Below, one piece after another: positions 1-6,615 of a stretch of DNA of 7,754 nt. Both the position numbers and the translations under genes were made by a program. Each line of letters opens with the position of its first letter. The first letter of the stretch is position 1. Origin of the DNA: Flavobacteriaceae bacterium (GTDB lineage: Bacteria > Bacteroidota > Bacteroidia > Flavobacteriales > Flavobacteriaceae); contig PACY01000030.1 in assembly GCA_002700405.1 (NCBI GenBank), positions 3,989 to 11,742 on the forward strand, read 5' to 3'. Under the pieces are notes generated by a model. It did no database searches and was not told the DNA's origin. It saw nothing but the letters and a program-made list of their open reading frames with translations.

Positions 1-1446
1 TTAAAAGAAAATGGCTATACAGCTTTAGAATCTAGACAAATTGTCAAAAATGCTCCAGCATACTGGGGAGATCAGCCGTTTGTTGAAGCTCCAGCATATA
101 TTGGTATAGTAGTATTCTTTTTATTTGTTTTTGCTCTTTTTATAATTAGCGGTAAGTACAGATATTGGGCAATTTCAGCAATTATACTATCACTGTTGTT
201 ATCATACGGGAAAAACTTTAGCCTCCTTACAGATTTATTTATTGAGTATTTCCCCCTATACAACAAATTCCGAGCCGTTTCTTCAATACAGGTTATACTA
301 GAATTATGCATCCCTCTTGTTGCAGTACTAGGCCTATCTAATCTAATTACTAAAAAATTAGATAATAGTTATATAAATGACTTATTGAAAACTTTAGCTA
401 TTTTTTGTGCAATTATTTTTTTCCTTTTTTTATTTAAGGGAAGTATGACTTTTAGTGGAGTTAATGATTTAAACATAAATCCATCTATTTTAGAAATTAT
501 TAAGAAAGATAGAATGGAAATTTATATAGATGATTTGTTTAGAGCATCAATATTTGTCCTGCTAACATTTACATTTATTTTTATTTATCTGAAGAATAAA
601 ATTAAAAGTGATTTATTAATTATTGGTTTAACTTTTTTAGTACTTATCGATCTAATACCATTCAATAAAAAATATGTTAATAACAGTAACTTTATTAATT
701 CTGATTTAGTTGATAAGCCTTATAGTTTAGATGAATTAAATTCAAAAATATTATCTGATAAATCATATTTCAGAGTATTAGATTTAACATCTAGTTCTAC
801 TAAAGTATCATATTTTCACAATTCAATTACAGGCTATCATGCAGCAAAGTTGAGTAGTTATAATGAGATTTTAGATTTCTATATAAATAATACCCACATG
901 AGCACCCTAAATATGTTAAACACTAAATATATTATTTTTACTAATCAAGAGGGTGATTCACAGCTATATGTAAATGATTCTGTAAATGGTCCAGCGTGGT
1001 TTGTTGACTCTGTTATCAATGTTGGGTCTAAAGATTTAGAGATAATAGCATTAGATACATTGAATAATAAGAATAAGGCAATATCAACAAAACTAAAATC
1101 AGAGGAATATGTTATTGATAAAGATTCTTATATTAATCTCTTAGAGGTTAAACCAAATAAGATTACATATGAATACAATACAAATGAAGATGGTTTTATT
1201 GTCTTTTCTGAGATCTTTTATCCTTATGGATGGAAATCATTTATTGATGGTGAAAAGATTGAGCATTTTAATGTTAATTACATTCTAAGAGGTATGAATG
1301 TGAAATCTGGAAATCACACAATAGAATTTGTTTTTGATCCAGATATTGTAAAAAAAGGTAGTTTAATATCCTTGTCTGGTTCTATTTTGATGCTTTTAAT
1401 AATCTCAGGAATGCTATATAAGTTTTTTACTAAAAATGAAAACTAA
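1..1446 (+). CDS. YfhO-family multi-pass membrane protein, C-terminal part (5' end outside window)
   Basis: The reading frame is open from base 1 to the TAA at 1444-1446, giving 481 residues of a longer protein; family members in Bacteroidota are usually about 800 residues or more. Visible parts, numbered from the window edge: a YWGDQP motif (residues 21-26) typical of Bacteroidota YfhO-like proteins; hydrophobic segments near 32-50, 55-69, 93-116, 128-147, 181-198 and 203-222; a large soluble region (about 225-450) with an NSITGYHAAK stretch (274-283), LNMLNTKY (303-310) and the C-terminal YPYGWKSFIDG / HTIEFVFDP signature; and a last membrane segment (453-476). YfhO relatives are polytopic envelope proteins linked to glycosylation of lipids or wall polymers, but the exact reaction of the Bacteroidota members is not established. 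The TTG at 196 is not a real start, because homologous sequence continues upstream of it. The overlap with the next gene suggests one operon and a role beside a glycosyltransferase. Confidence 0.88.
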   Translation, partial: LKENGYTALESRQIVKNAPAYWGDQPFVEAPAYIGIVVFFLFVFALFIISGKYRYWAISAIILSLLLSYGKNFSLLTDLFIEYFPLYNKFRAVSSIQVILELCIPLVAVLGLSNLITKKLDNSYINDLLKTLAIFCAIIFFLFLFKGSMTFSGVNDLNINPSILEIIKKDRMEIYIDDLFRASIFVLLTFTFIFIYLKNKIKSDLLIIGLTFLVLIDLIPFNKKYVNNSNFINSDLVDKPYSLDELNSKILSDKSYFRVLDLTSSSTKVSYFHNSITGYHAAKLSSYNEILDFYINNTHMSTLNMLNTKYIIFTNQEGDSQLYVNDSVNGPAWFVDSVINVGSKDLEIIALDTLNNKNKAISTKLKSEEYVIDKDSYINLLEVKPNKITYEYNTNEDGFIVFSEIFYPYGWKSFIDGEKIEHFNVNYILRGMNVKSGNHTIEFVFDPDIVKKGSLISLSGSILMLLIISGMLYKFFTKNEN

Positions 1447-2713
1447 AGCTCTTATAATTACATACTATTGGCCTCCCTCAGGAGGGCCTGGCGTACAAAG
1501 ATGGCTAAAACTATCCAACTATCTTCTAGAAAACAATATAAAACCTATTATATACACACCAGATAACCCTAGATACCCTTTTTTAGATTATAGTTTCTTG
1601 GATGATATAAATTCTGAAATAGAGGTGATTAAAGCACCTATTTTTGAACCATTTAGTTTTTTTAATAAAATCGTAAATAAAATTAGAAGAGGAGGAGTGC
1701 CAAATTATAAAGATCAATCTTTGACTGAAAAATTTTTAATATATATAAGAGGTAATTTCTTAATTCCAGATTCTAGAATATTCTGGGTAAAACCATCAAC
1801 AAAATTCCTTTCAAAATATTTACTAGAAAACAAAATAAATACTGTTATAACATCAGGGCCTCCTCATAGTTTACATTTAATAGGACTAAAGCTTAAATTA
1901 AAATTAAATATTACTTGGTTTGCTGATTTTAGGGATCCATGGACAAAAATAAATTATCACAAAAAATTAAAACTAAATATATATGCTAAGAGAAAGCATT
2001 TAAAATTAGAAAAAAATGTGATTAATTCTTGTGATAGAATTATAGTTACATCAAAGAAGTTGCTTAATTATTATAAGAAAATAACTAATAAGCCAATTTC
2101 TTTAATATATAATGGATTTGATTATAATAAAAAAGAATTAACCTTAGATAAAAAATTTTCAATAACACATATTGGATCTTTGCTTCCTGAAAGAAATCCT
2201 GAAATTTTATGGAGAGTGTTAGGAGATATTTCATCCCAGAACAATAATATAAAAGAAGATTTACAAATCAATTTTATTGGGAATGTCGATGATAATATAA
2301 AAGAACTTATATGTTTAAATAATTTAGAAAATAATACTATACAACATAACTATATAGATTATAAAGACACGATTCCGTATTTAATAAAATCACAAATTTT
2401 ATTATTAGTTGAGGCAGATGATAATGAATCAAGCTATGTAATTCCAGCTAAAATCTTTGAATATATTAATTCTGGAAGGCCTATTGTTGCTATAGGACCT
2501 GAGAGATCAGAAATAAAGGAAATCATTAATAATACAAAATCAGGAAAGTATTTCTTATATGATCAATATGATGATTTATTTAAATATATAGAGAATTGCT
2601 ACAACTTATATAAAATAGGAGAATTAGATATTCAGCCCCTTAATATAGATCAATACCATAGGAAAAATCAAGCAAAAAAAATAGCTGATATAATTTTGAA
2701 GAAAACTGATTGA
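1436..2713 (+). CDS. GT4-type glycosyltransferase (GT-B fold)
   Basis: This complete 425-residue protein is probably a cytoplasmic or membrane-associated glycosyltransferase that moves a sugar from a nucleotide-sugar to a glycan or lipid acceptor. The N-terminal acceptor-side domain opens with YYWPPSGGPGVQRW (residues 10-23), a glycine-rich start typical of GT4-like enzymes in Bacteroidota. ITSGPPHSLHLIG (138-150) and FADFRDPWT (162-170) follow. The donor-side domain begins near 241 with SITHIGSL and carries IPAKIFEYINSGRPIVAIGP (336-355), the region that normally contacts the nucleotide-sugar. No membrane segment or signal peptide is evident. The ATG at 1436 lies inside the last codons of the upstream membrane-protein gene (11-base overlap), so the two are very likely co-transcribed and perhaps translationally coupled. 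There is no obvious Shine-Dalgarno sequence. Donor and acceptor cannot be told from the sequence; exopolysaccharide, O-antigen-like glycan or protein glycosylation are all possible. Confidence 0.88.
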   Translation: MKTKALIITYYWPPSGGPGVQRWLKLSNYLLENNIKPIIYTPDNPRYPFLDYSFLDDINSEIEVIKAPIFEPFSFFNKIVNKIRRGGVPNYKDQSLTEKFLIYIRGNFLIPDSRIFWVKPSTKFLSKYLLENKINTVITSGPPHSLHLIGLKLKLKLNITWFADFRDPWTKINYHKKLKLNIYAKRKHLKLEKNVINSCDRIIVTSKKLLNYYKKITNKPISLIYNGFDYNKKELTLDKKFSITHIGSLLPERNPEILWRVLGDISSQNNNIKEDLQINFIGNVDDNIKELICLNNLENNTIQHNYIDYKDTIPYLIKSQILLLVEADDNESSYVIPAKIFEYINSGRPIVAIGPERSEIKEIINNTKSGKYFLYDQYDDLFKYIENCYNLYKIGELDIQPLNIDQYHRKNQAKKIADIILKKTD

Positions 2714-2771
2714 ATAGCTAAAGCCTCGTAAGTTTTAAAAGGAAAGAGTAAACTTACAAGGCTTTATTCAA
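2710..2771. terminator. Long hairpin, probable bidirectional terminator between convergent genes
   Basis: The arms 2720-2735 and 2750-2765 are complementary over 16 bases around a 14-base loop (2736-2749). The single mismatch is C/A in plus-strand RNA but a U-G wobble in minus-strand RNA, so the stem is continuous only when read from uvrA. Six further pairs (TTGAAT 2710-2715 with ATTCAA 2766-2771) extend the stem after a four-base AGCT bulge (2716-2719), and this outer part includes the TGA stop of the glycosyltransferase gene. On the plus strand the right arm ends in CTTTATT, a short U-rich tail; on the minus strand the tail is a poorer CTTTAGCTATT. Its position between two converging genes supports termination from both sides, although it lies about 65 bases beyond the uvrA stop. 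Confidence 0.7.
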
Positions 2772-2801
2772 CTAACTATTCAATAAATTAAACTAACTAT
2801 T
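2770..2801 (+). repeat. Pair of 11-base direct repeats downstream of the terminator
   Basis: AACTAACTATT occurs at 2770-2780 and again at 2791-2801, exactly 21 bases apart (two helical turns), in the gap between the glycosyltransferase and uvrA stops. The first copy abuts the right arm of the hairpin at 2710-2771. Both copies lie in the 3' untranslated part of a uvrA transcript. The repeat is real, but no function can be assigned. Confidence 0.5.
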
Positions 2802-2834
2802 TAGTGTTATGCAAATCTTATGCCAAACTGATTT

Positions 2835-5618
2835 TTATAAAACTTTTTTTAGGTATTTAGCAGTTATTGATTCTTTTTTTGATATTATTTCTTCTGGTTT
2901 TCCTGCAGCAACCATTTTACCTCCTTCATTTCCACCCTTAGGTCCAAGATCAATTAGATAATCTGCACATTTAATAAGTTCTATATTATGTTCAATAATA
3001 ATGACAGTATTGCTTTTGTCAATTAAGGAATTAATAGATTTTAATAATTTGTTAATATCATCGTAATGAAGTCCAGTAGTTGGTTCATCAAAAATAAATA
3101 ACCCATTTTTTTTATTATTTTTTAATCCTAAAAATGAGGCTAACTTTATTCTTTGAGCTTCACCTCCTGATAGAGTAGAAGAGCTTTGACCTAGTTTTAT
3201 ATACCCTAATCCAACATCTTTAAGAGGTTGAAGTTTATTTTTAATCTTTAATTCATCATTTGTTTCAAAAAAATTAATTGCTTCGTCAATTGTTGAGTTT
3301 AGTATATCATCAATGTTTTTATGTTTATATTTAACCTCCAAAATATCTTTAATAAATCTTTTTCCGTTACAATCCTCACACTTAATGTGTACATCTGCCA
3401 TAAATTGCATTTCAATAGTCACTTGACCTTCACCTTTACAATTTTCACATCTACCACCATCAACATTAAATGAGAAATGCTTAGGTTTATAACCTCGAAT
3501 AAGACTATATTTCTGAGATGAAAAAAGCTTTCGAATATCATCATATGCCTTAATATATGTAACAGGATTTGATCTTGAAGATCTTCCTATAGGATTCTGA
3601 TTAACAAGTTCTACAAATTCAATTGATTCAAAATCTCCTTCAATGCGACTATATTCACCTTTTTTTACAGAATAATCTCCTAATAAGTTAGATATTGAAG
3701 GGTATAATATATTATTAATTAAGGTGCTTTTTCCACTACCAGAAACACCTGTAATAACCGACATAACATTTAAAGGGAAATCAACATTAATATTTTTTAA
3801 ATTATTTTCTCTAGCACCAATAATGCTAATCTTTCTATTTGATGTTCTTCTTTTTTTTGGTAATTCAATTAGCATCTTCTTATTTATATAATTTGCAGTT
3901 AATGAATCCTGTTTTATAAAATCTTTAAATTTACCTTCTGCAACAATTTCTCCACCATTTGATCCAGCTTTTGGTCCAATATCAATTATATAATCTGCTT
4001 CTTTTATTATTTCATCATCATGTTCTACTACAATAACAGTATTGCCTAATTTCTTTAGCTTTTTTAAAATACCAATAAGTTTCCCTGTATCATTTGGGTG
4101 AAGCCCTATACTTGGTTCATCTAAAATATACAATGAGCCTACTAAATTACTACCTAATGATGTTGCTAGATTAATTCTTTGACTCTCTCCACCTGACAAT
4201 GATTTTGACTTTCGATTAAGGGTTAGATATCCTAATCCTAAATCATCAAGAAATGTTAATCTAGTTTTAATTTCATTTAATATTCTTGTTGCAATTTTTA
4301 CTTCAGAATTCGTCAGCTTTAGGTTGTTAAAAAACTTTATTAAATCTGAAATTGGAATATTAATAAGATCTGATATAGATTGATTGTTGATTTTAACAAA
4401 GTTTGATTCAGGTCTAAGTCTATTTCCATTACATTTGTTACACTTAGTTTTTCCTCTATACCTAGACAACATTACTCTGTTCTGGATCTTATACATTTTT
4501 TTTTCAAGTTTTAAAAAAAATGAGTTTAAACCTGTAAAATATTCATTGCCATCCCACAATAGTTCTTTCTGTGATGATGTTAATTTGTAATATGGTTTAT
4601 GAATTGGAAAATTAAATTTATCAGCATTTTTTATTAATAAATTTTTGTATCGTCTCAATCTTTTTCCTCTCCATGGAAATATTGCATCTTCATATACTGA
4701 TAGTTCTTTGTTTTGAAAAACAATATCTTTATCAATTCCAATAATATCTCCATAACCTTCACAATTTGGACATGCACCGTATGGATTATTGTAGCTAAAT
4801 AAATTAATGTTTGACTCAAGAAATTTTATTCCATCCTTTTCAAATTTGGTATTAAATTCTTTAAAAATTTTATTATCCATTGAGTTGATGATGCATTTTC
4901 CATGACCTTCAAATATTGCAGACTCAATAGAATCTGAAACTCTATTATAGAACGACTCATTATTTGAAATAATAATTCTATCAATTACTAAAAAGATTTT
5001 CTCCTCTGTTAGTTTGTCTAACTCAATAGCTTGGTTAATTTTTAGGATATTACCATTTACCTTAACTCTATTATAGCCTTGTTTGAGTAATGATTCTAAT
5101 TTTATTATTAAATCTTTCTTAGATTTAATTAATATTTCAGATAAAAGAAGAATTTTGTCGCCACTATCTAAAGTCTTTAGGTAATCAATTACATCTGAGG
5201 CTGTATTTCTTTTAACTTCCTTATTTGAAATTGGTGAATATGTTTTGCCAATTCGTGAGAATAGAAGTTTTAAGTAATCATATATTTCTGTAGAAGTTCC
5301 CACAGTAGATCTGGGATTGTTATTGTTGACTTTTTGCTGGATTGCTATAGCAGGAGAAAGACCTTTTATATATTCAACTTTTGGCCTGCTAATTCTGTCT
5401 AGAAATTGTCTTGCATAACTTGACAAACTTTCAACATACCTTCTTTGCCCTTCTGCATATAGTGTGTCAAACGCTAATGAAGACTTTCCGCTGCCTGACA
5501 AACCAGTTATAACTACTAGGTTTTTTCTGGGAATTTTTACATCTATATTTTTTAGATTATGAACTTTTGCACCTTTAACTTGGATTTGATCAAATATTAG
5601 ATTTTGCTCTGTTTTCAT
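2835..5618 (-). CDS. uvrA: UvrABC excinuclease subunit A (UvrA)
   Basis: UvrA is the damage-sensing ATPase of nucleotide excision repair; as a dimer it loads UvrB at bulky DNA lesions. This complete 927-residue protein matches the family length (E. coli about 940). In order, numbered from the ATG at 5618: Walker A1 GLSGSGKSS (39-47); a YVESLSSYARQFL segment (62-74); the UvrB-binding and insertion region; zinc-module cysteines 283/286 and 393/396; ABC signature LSGGESQR (474-481); Walker B DEPSIGLH (500-507); Walker A2 GVSGSGKST (624-632); second zinc finger cysteines 724/727 and 747/750; signature LSGGEAQR (816-823); Walker B DEPTTGLH (844-851). Nothing essential is missing. The frame can be extended to a TTG at 5642, but that TTG is the end of a TATATTTG promoter element, so the ATG at 5618 (MKTEQN) is preferred. 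The gene stands alone and is divergent from the sigma factor gene. Confidence 0.97.
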   Translation of the reverse strand: MKTEQNLIFDQIQVKGAKVHNLKNIDVKIPRKNLVVITGLSGSGKSSLAFDTLYAEGQRRYVESLSSYARQFLDRISRPKVEYIKGLSPAIAIQQKVNNNNPRSTVGTSTEIYDYLKLLFSRIGKTYSPISNKEVKRNTASDVIDYLKTLDSGDKILLLSEILIKSKKDLIIKLESLLKQGYNRVKVNGNILKINQAIELDKLTEEKIFLVIDRIIISNNESFYNRVSDSIESAIFEGHGKCIINSMDNKIFKEFNTKFEKDGIKFLESNINLFSYNNPYGACPNCEGYGDIIGIDKDIVFQNKELSVYEDAIFPWRGKRLRRYKNLLIKNADKFNFPIHKPYYKLTSSQKELLWDGNEYFTGLNSFFLKLEKKMYKIQNRVMLSRYRGKTKCNKCNGNRLRPESNFVKINNQSISDLINIPISDLIKFFNNLKLTNSEVKIATRILNEIKTRLTFLDDLGLGYLTLNRKSKSLSGGESQRINLATSLGSNLVGSLYILDEPSIGLHPNDTGKLIGILKKLKKLGNTVIVVEHDDEIIKEADYIIDIGPKAGSNGGEIVAEGKFKDFIKQDSLTANYINKKMLIELPKKRRTSNRKISIIGARENNLKNINVDFPLNVMSVITGVSGSGKSTLINNILYPSISNLLGDYSVKKGEYSRIEGDFESIEFVELVNQNPIGRSSRSNPVTYIKAYDDIRKLFSSQKYSLIRGYKPKHFSFNVDGGRCENCKGEGQVTIEMQFMADVHIKCEDCNGKRFIKDILEVKYKHKNIDDILNSTIDEAINFFETNDELKIKNKLQPLKDVGLGYIKLGQSSSTLSGGEAQRIKLASFLGLKNNKKNGLFIFDEPTTGLHYDDINKLLKSINSLIDKSNTVIIIEHNIELIKCADYLIDLGPKGGNEGGKMVAAGKPEEIISKKESITAKYLKKVL

Positions 5619-5639
5619 AGCAGTTATTAGAGGTAATGT

Positions 5640-5668
5640 CAAATATAATACTTAATTAAGGGATCAAA
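5640..5668 (-). promoter_or_regulatory. uvrA promoter, Bacteroidota type
   Basis: Read on the minus strand, TTTG (5668-5665) and TATATTTG (5647-5640) are 17 bases apart. They match the -33 TTTG and the -7 TAnnTTTG elements known for Bacteroidota housekeeping promoters. Transcription would start about 5-8 bases downstream, leaving a leader of roughly 14 bases before the ATG at 5618. The match is exact at every fixed position, but the region is so AT-rich that chance matches are possible. Confidence 0.65.
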
Positions 5669-5694
5669 TTAATATTGTTTAAAAAAAATAAAAT

Positions 5695-5726
5695 TTTGAT
5701 TAATTATATTAATAGTCATATATTTG
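5695..5726 (+). promoter_or_regulatory. Promoter for the sigma factor gene, Bacteroidota type
   Basis: TTTG (5695-5698) and TATATTTG (5719-5726) lie 20 bases apart, within the usual range for Bacteroidota -33/-7 promoters. Transcription would begin near 5731-5734, giving a leader of about 100 bases before the ATG at 5832, unusually long beside the other genes here. The -33 boxes of this promoter and the divergent uvrA promoter are separated by only 26 bases (5669-5694), which include an A8 run that may act as a bent or UP-like element shared by both. Confidence 0.55.
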
Positions 5727-5756
5727 GTTTAAATAAAATAATTATTTGCCTATAGA

Positions 5757-5833
5757 ATAACATTACTTTAAAAAGATAATTTATAAACAAAAATCATCTA
5801 GTCAGCTGATGATTTTATAAAAAGTAGTGTTAT
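5757..5833 (+). promoter_or_regulatory. Nested stem-loops in the sigma factor leader, burying the start codon
   Basis: Arms 5757-5769 (ATAACATTACTTT) and 5821-5833 (AAAGTAGTGTTAT) pair over 13 positions in plus-strand RNA, with 12 Watson-Crick pairs and one U-G wobble. The right arm covers the 11 bases before the ATG and its first two bases, exactly where a ribosome would bind. Enclosed is a second hairpin: AAAATCATC (5790-5798) and GATGATTTT (5808-5816), nine perfect pairs with a nine-base loop. No Shine-Dalgarno sequence is present. The predicted transcript start lies upstream of the left arm, so the whole structure would be in the mRNA. It may be a translational switch (RNA thermometer, protein- or ligand-sensing leader) or, as DNA, paired operator sites. 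The pairing is seen directly; the function is inferred. Confidence 0.5.
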
Positions 5834-6416
5834 GAGAATTCCAATAATTTCAGATTCAGAGTTAGTTTCATCATATATGAAAGGTGATGAAAAATCCCTT
5901 GAGATATTAATTAAAAGACATAAGCAAAGAATATATAGTTTTATATATTCAAAAGTTTTAGACAGGGATCTTACAGAGGATGTTTTTCAAGATACTTTCA
6001 TAAAAGTCATAAGAACACTAAAGCTTGGAAATTACAATGAGCAGGGTAAGTTTGTGTCATGGGTAATGAGAATTGCTCATAATTTAGTTATAGATCATTT
6101 TAGGAAAAACAAAAGAATTCCAAAGTTTGAAAACTCATATGATTTTGATATTTTTTCAGTTTTAAGTGATTCTTCATTGGATGCTGAAAAGTCAATGATT
6201 AAATCTCAGATACTTAACGATGTAAAAAAACTTATAGAACACTTACCTAATGATCAAAAAGAAGTTTTAAAGTATAGGTTTTATAATGATATGAGTTTTA
6301 AGGAAATTTCAGATAAAACAGGTGTTAGTATTAATACTTCTTTAGGAAGAATGAGATATGCACTAATTAATCTTCGCAATATAATAGATAAAAAAAATAT
6401 TGTTTTAACTAGTTAA
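5832..6416 (+). CDS. ECF-like sigma-70 family RNA polymerase sigma factor
   Basis: This 194-residue sigma factor has only regions 2 and 4, as ECF sigma factors do. Region 2 spans about residues 25-95: RHKQRIYSFIY (29-39), LTEDVFQDTFIKVI (47-60) for core polymerase binding, and FVSWVMRIAHNLVIDHFRKNKR (74-95) for -10 recognition and melting. A linker follows (about 96-130), then region 4 (133-183) with LPNDQKEVLKYRFY and the helix-turn-helix MSFKEISDKTGVSINTSLGR (154-173) that reads the -35 element. The N-terminal SDSELVSSYMKGDE segment matches the conserved flavobacterial form and supports the ATG at 5832. No typical transmembrane anti-sigma gene lies next to it. The neighbours are DNA repair genes and a 51-residue unknown, so control may act through its folded leader or the small protein. 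Regulon unknown. The conservation of this type in Flavobacteriia is recalled, not tested here. Confidence 0.93.
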   Translation: MRIPIISDSELVSSYMKGDEKSLEILIKRHKQRIYSFIYSKVLDRDLTEDVFQDTFIKVIRTLKLGNYNEQGKFVSWVMRIAHNLVIDHFRKNKRIPKFENSYDFDIFSVLSDSSLDAEKSMIKSQILNDVKKLIEHLPNDQKEVLKYRFYNDMSFKEISDKTGVSINTSLGRMRYALINLRNIIDKKNIVLTS

Positions 6417-6450
6417 AATATATAATAATTGATTTTTTTTTTCGTTCTAT

Positions 6451-6606
6451 ATGAAAATAAAATATATGAATGAAAACTACTCTGTAAGTAAAAAAAAATC
6501 TGAACTTAATCCCAAAAAAGAAACTATTAATTTTATAATTAGTTATTCGAAATCACTTAATATTTTGAAATTAAACTCCAAAAATTTTGAGTTTATAATG
6601 AATTAG
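6451..6606 (+). CDS. Small conserved-type protein, 51 aa, downstream of the sigma factor
   Basis: ATG at 6451 to TAG at 6604-6606 encodes 51 residues: a lysine- and asparagine-rich start, then NPKKETINFIISYSKSLNIL (residues 20-39) and an ending of KNFEFIMN. This layout (Pro, Lys-Glu-Thr, an amphipathic helix, Tyr-Ser-Lys-Ser-Leu, and a final Asn) resembles small uncharacterised Bacteroidota proteins that I recall beside this sigma factor and nth, but a search is needed to confirm it. There is no signal peptide or membrane segment, so it is probably cytoplasmic. It starts 34 bases after the sigma gene on the same strand and is probably co-transcribed. Met6 at 6466 is an alternative start. Its stop is nine bases from the stop of convergent nth. 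A T10 run (6433-6442) lies just upstream and an A9 run (6490-6498) inside. Function unknown. Confidence 0.68.
   Translation: MKIKYMNENYSVSKKKSELNPKKETINFIISYSKSLNILKLNSKNFEFIMN
6572..6595. terminator. Weak AT-rich hairpin near the sigma/nth convergence
   Basis: TAAACTC (6572-6578) and GAGTTTA (6589-6595) form seven perfect pairs, which could extend inward through AAAA/TTTT past a bulged C. It sits inside the 3' end of the 51-residue gene and about 20 bases beyond the nth stop when read on the minus strand, where the following bases are AATTTCAAAA. It is the only candidate stop signal between these convergent genes. It is weak, has no clean U-run and may be chance in AT-rich DNA. Confidence 0.22.
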
Positions 6607-6615
6607 TGGAAAGTA

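Noticed and set aside
196..198. TTG as the start of the first gene
   Set aside because: The same frame is open to base 1 and the upstream residues (YWGDQP motif and a membrane segment) belong to the same family, so the real start is outside the window.
72..311. Open frame of 79 codons on the minus strand
   Set aside because: It lies opposite the membrane-protein coding region, whose frame shows clear family motifs; the minus-strand translation resembles nothing.
2801..2834. Near-repeat TTATGCAAA / TTATGCCAAA just beyond the uvrA stop
   Set aside because: The match is short and imperfect with no pairing or positional logic; chance is enough.
4384..4590. Open frame of 68 codons on the plus strand inside uvrA
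   Set aside because: It is a shadow of uvrA in the region of the first zinc module; there is no independent promoter or recognisable motif.
5790..5816. Reading the inner 9-bp hairpin before the sigma gene as a terminator
   Set aside because: It lacks a U-run (the following bases are ATAAAAAG), has an AT-rich stem, and lies in a leader rather than after a gene.
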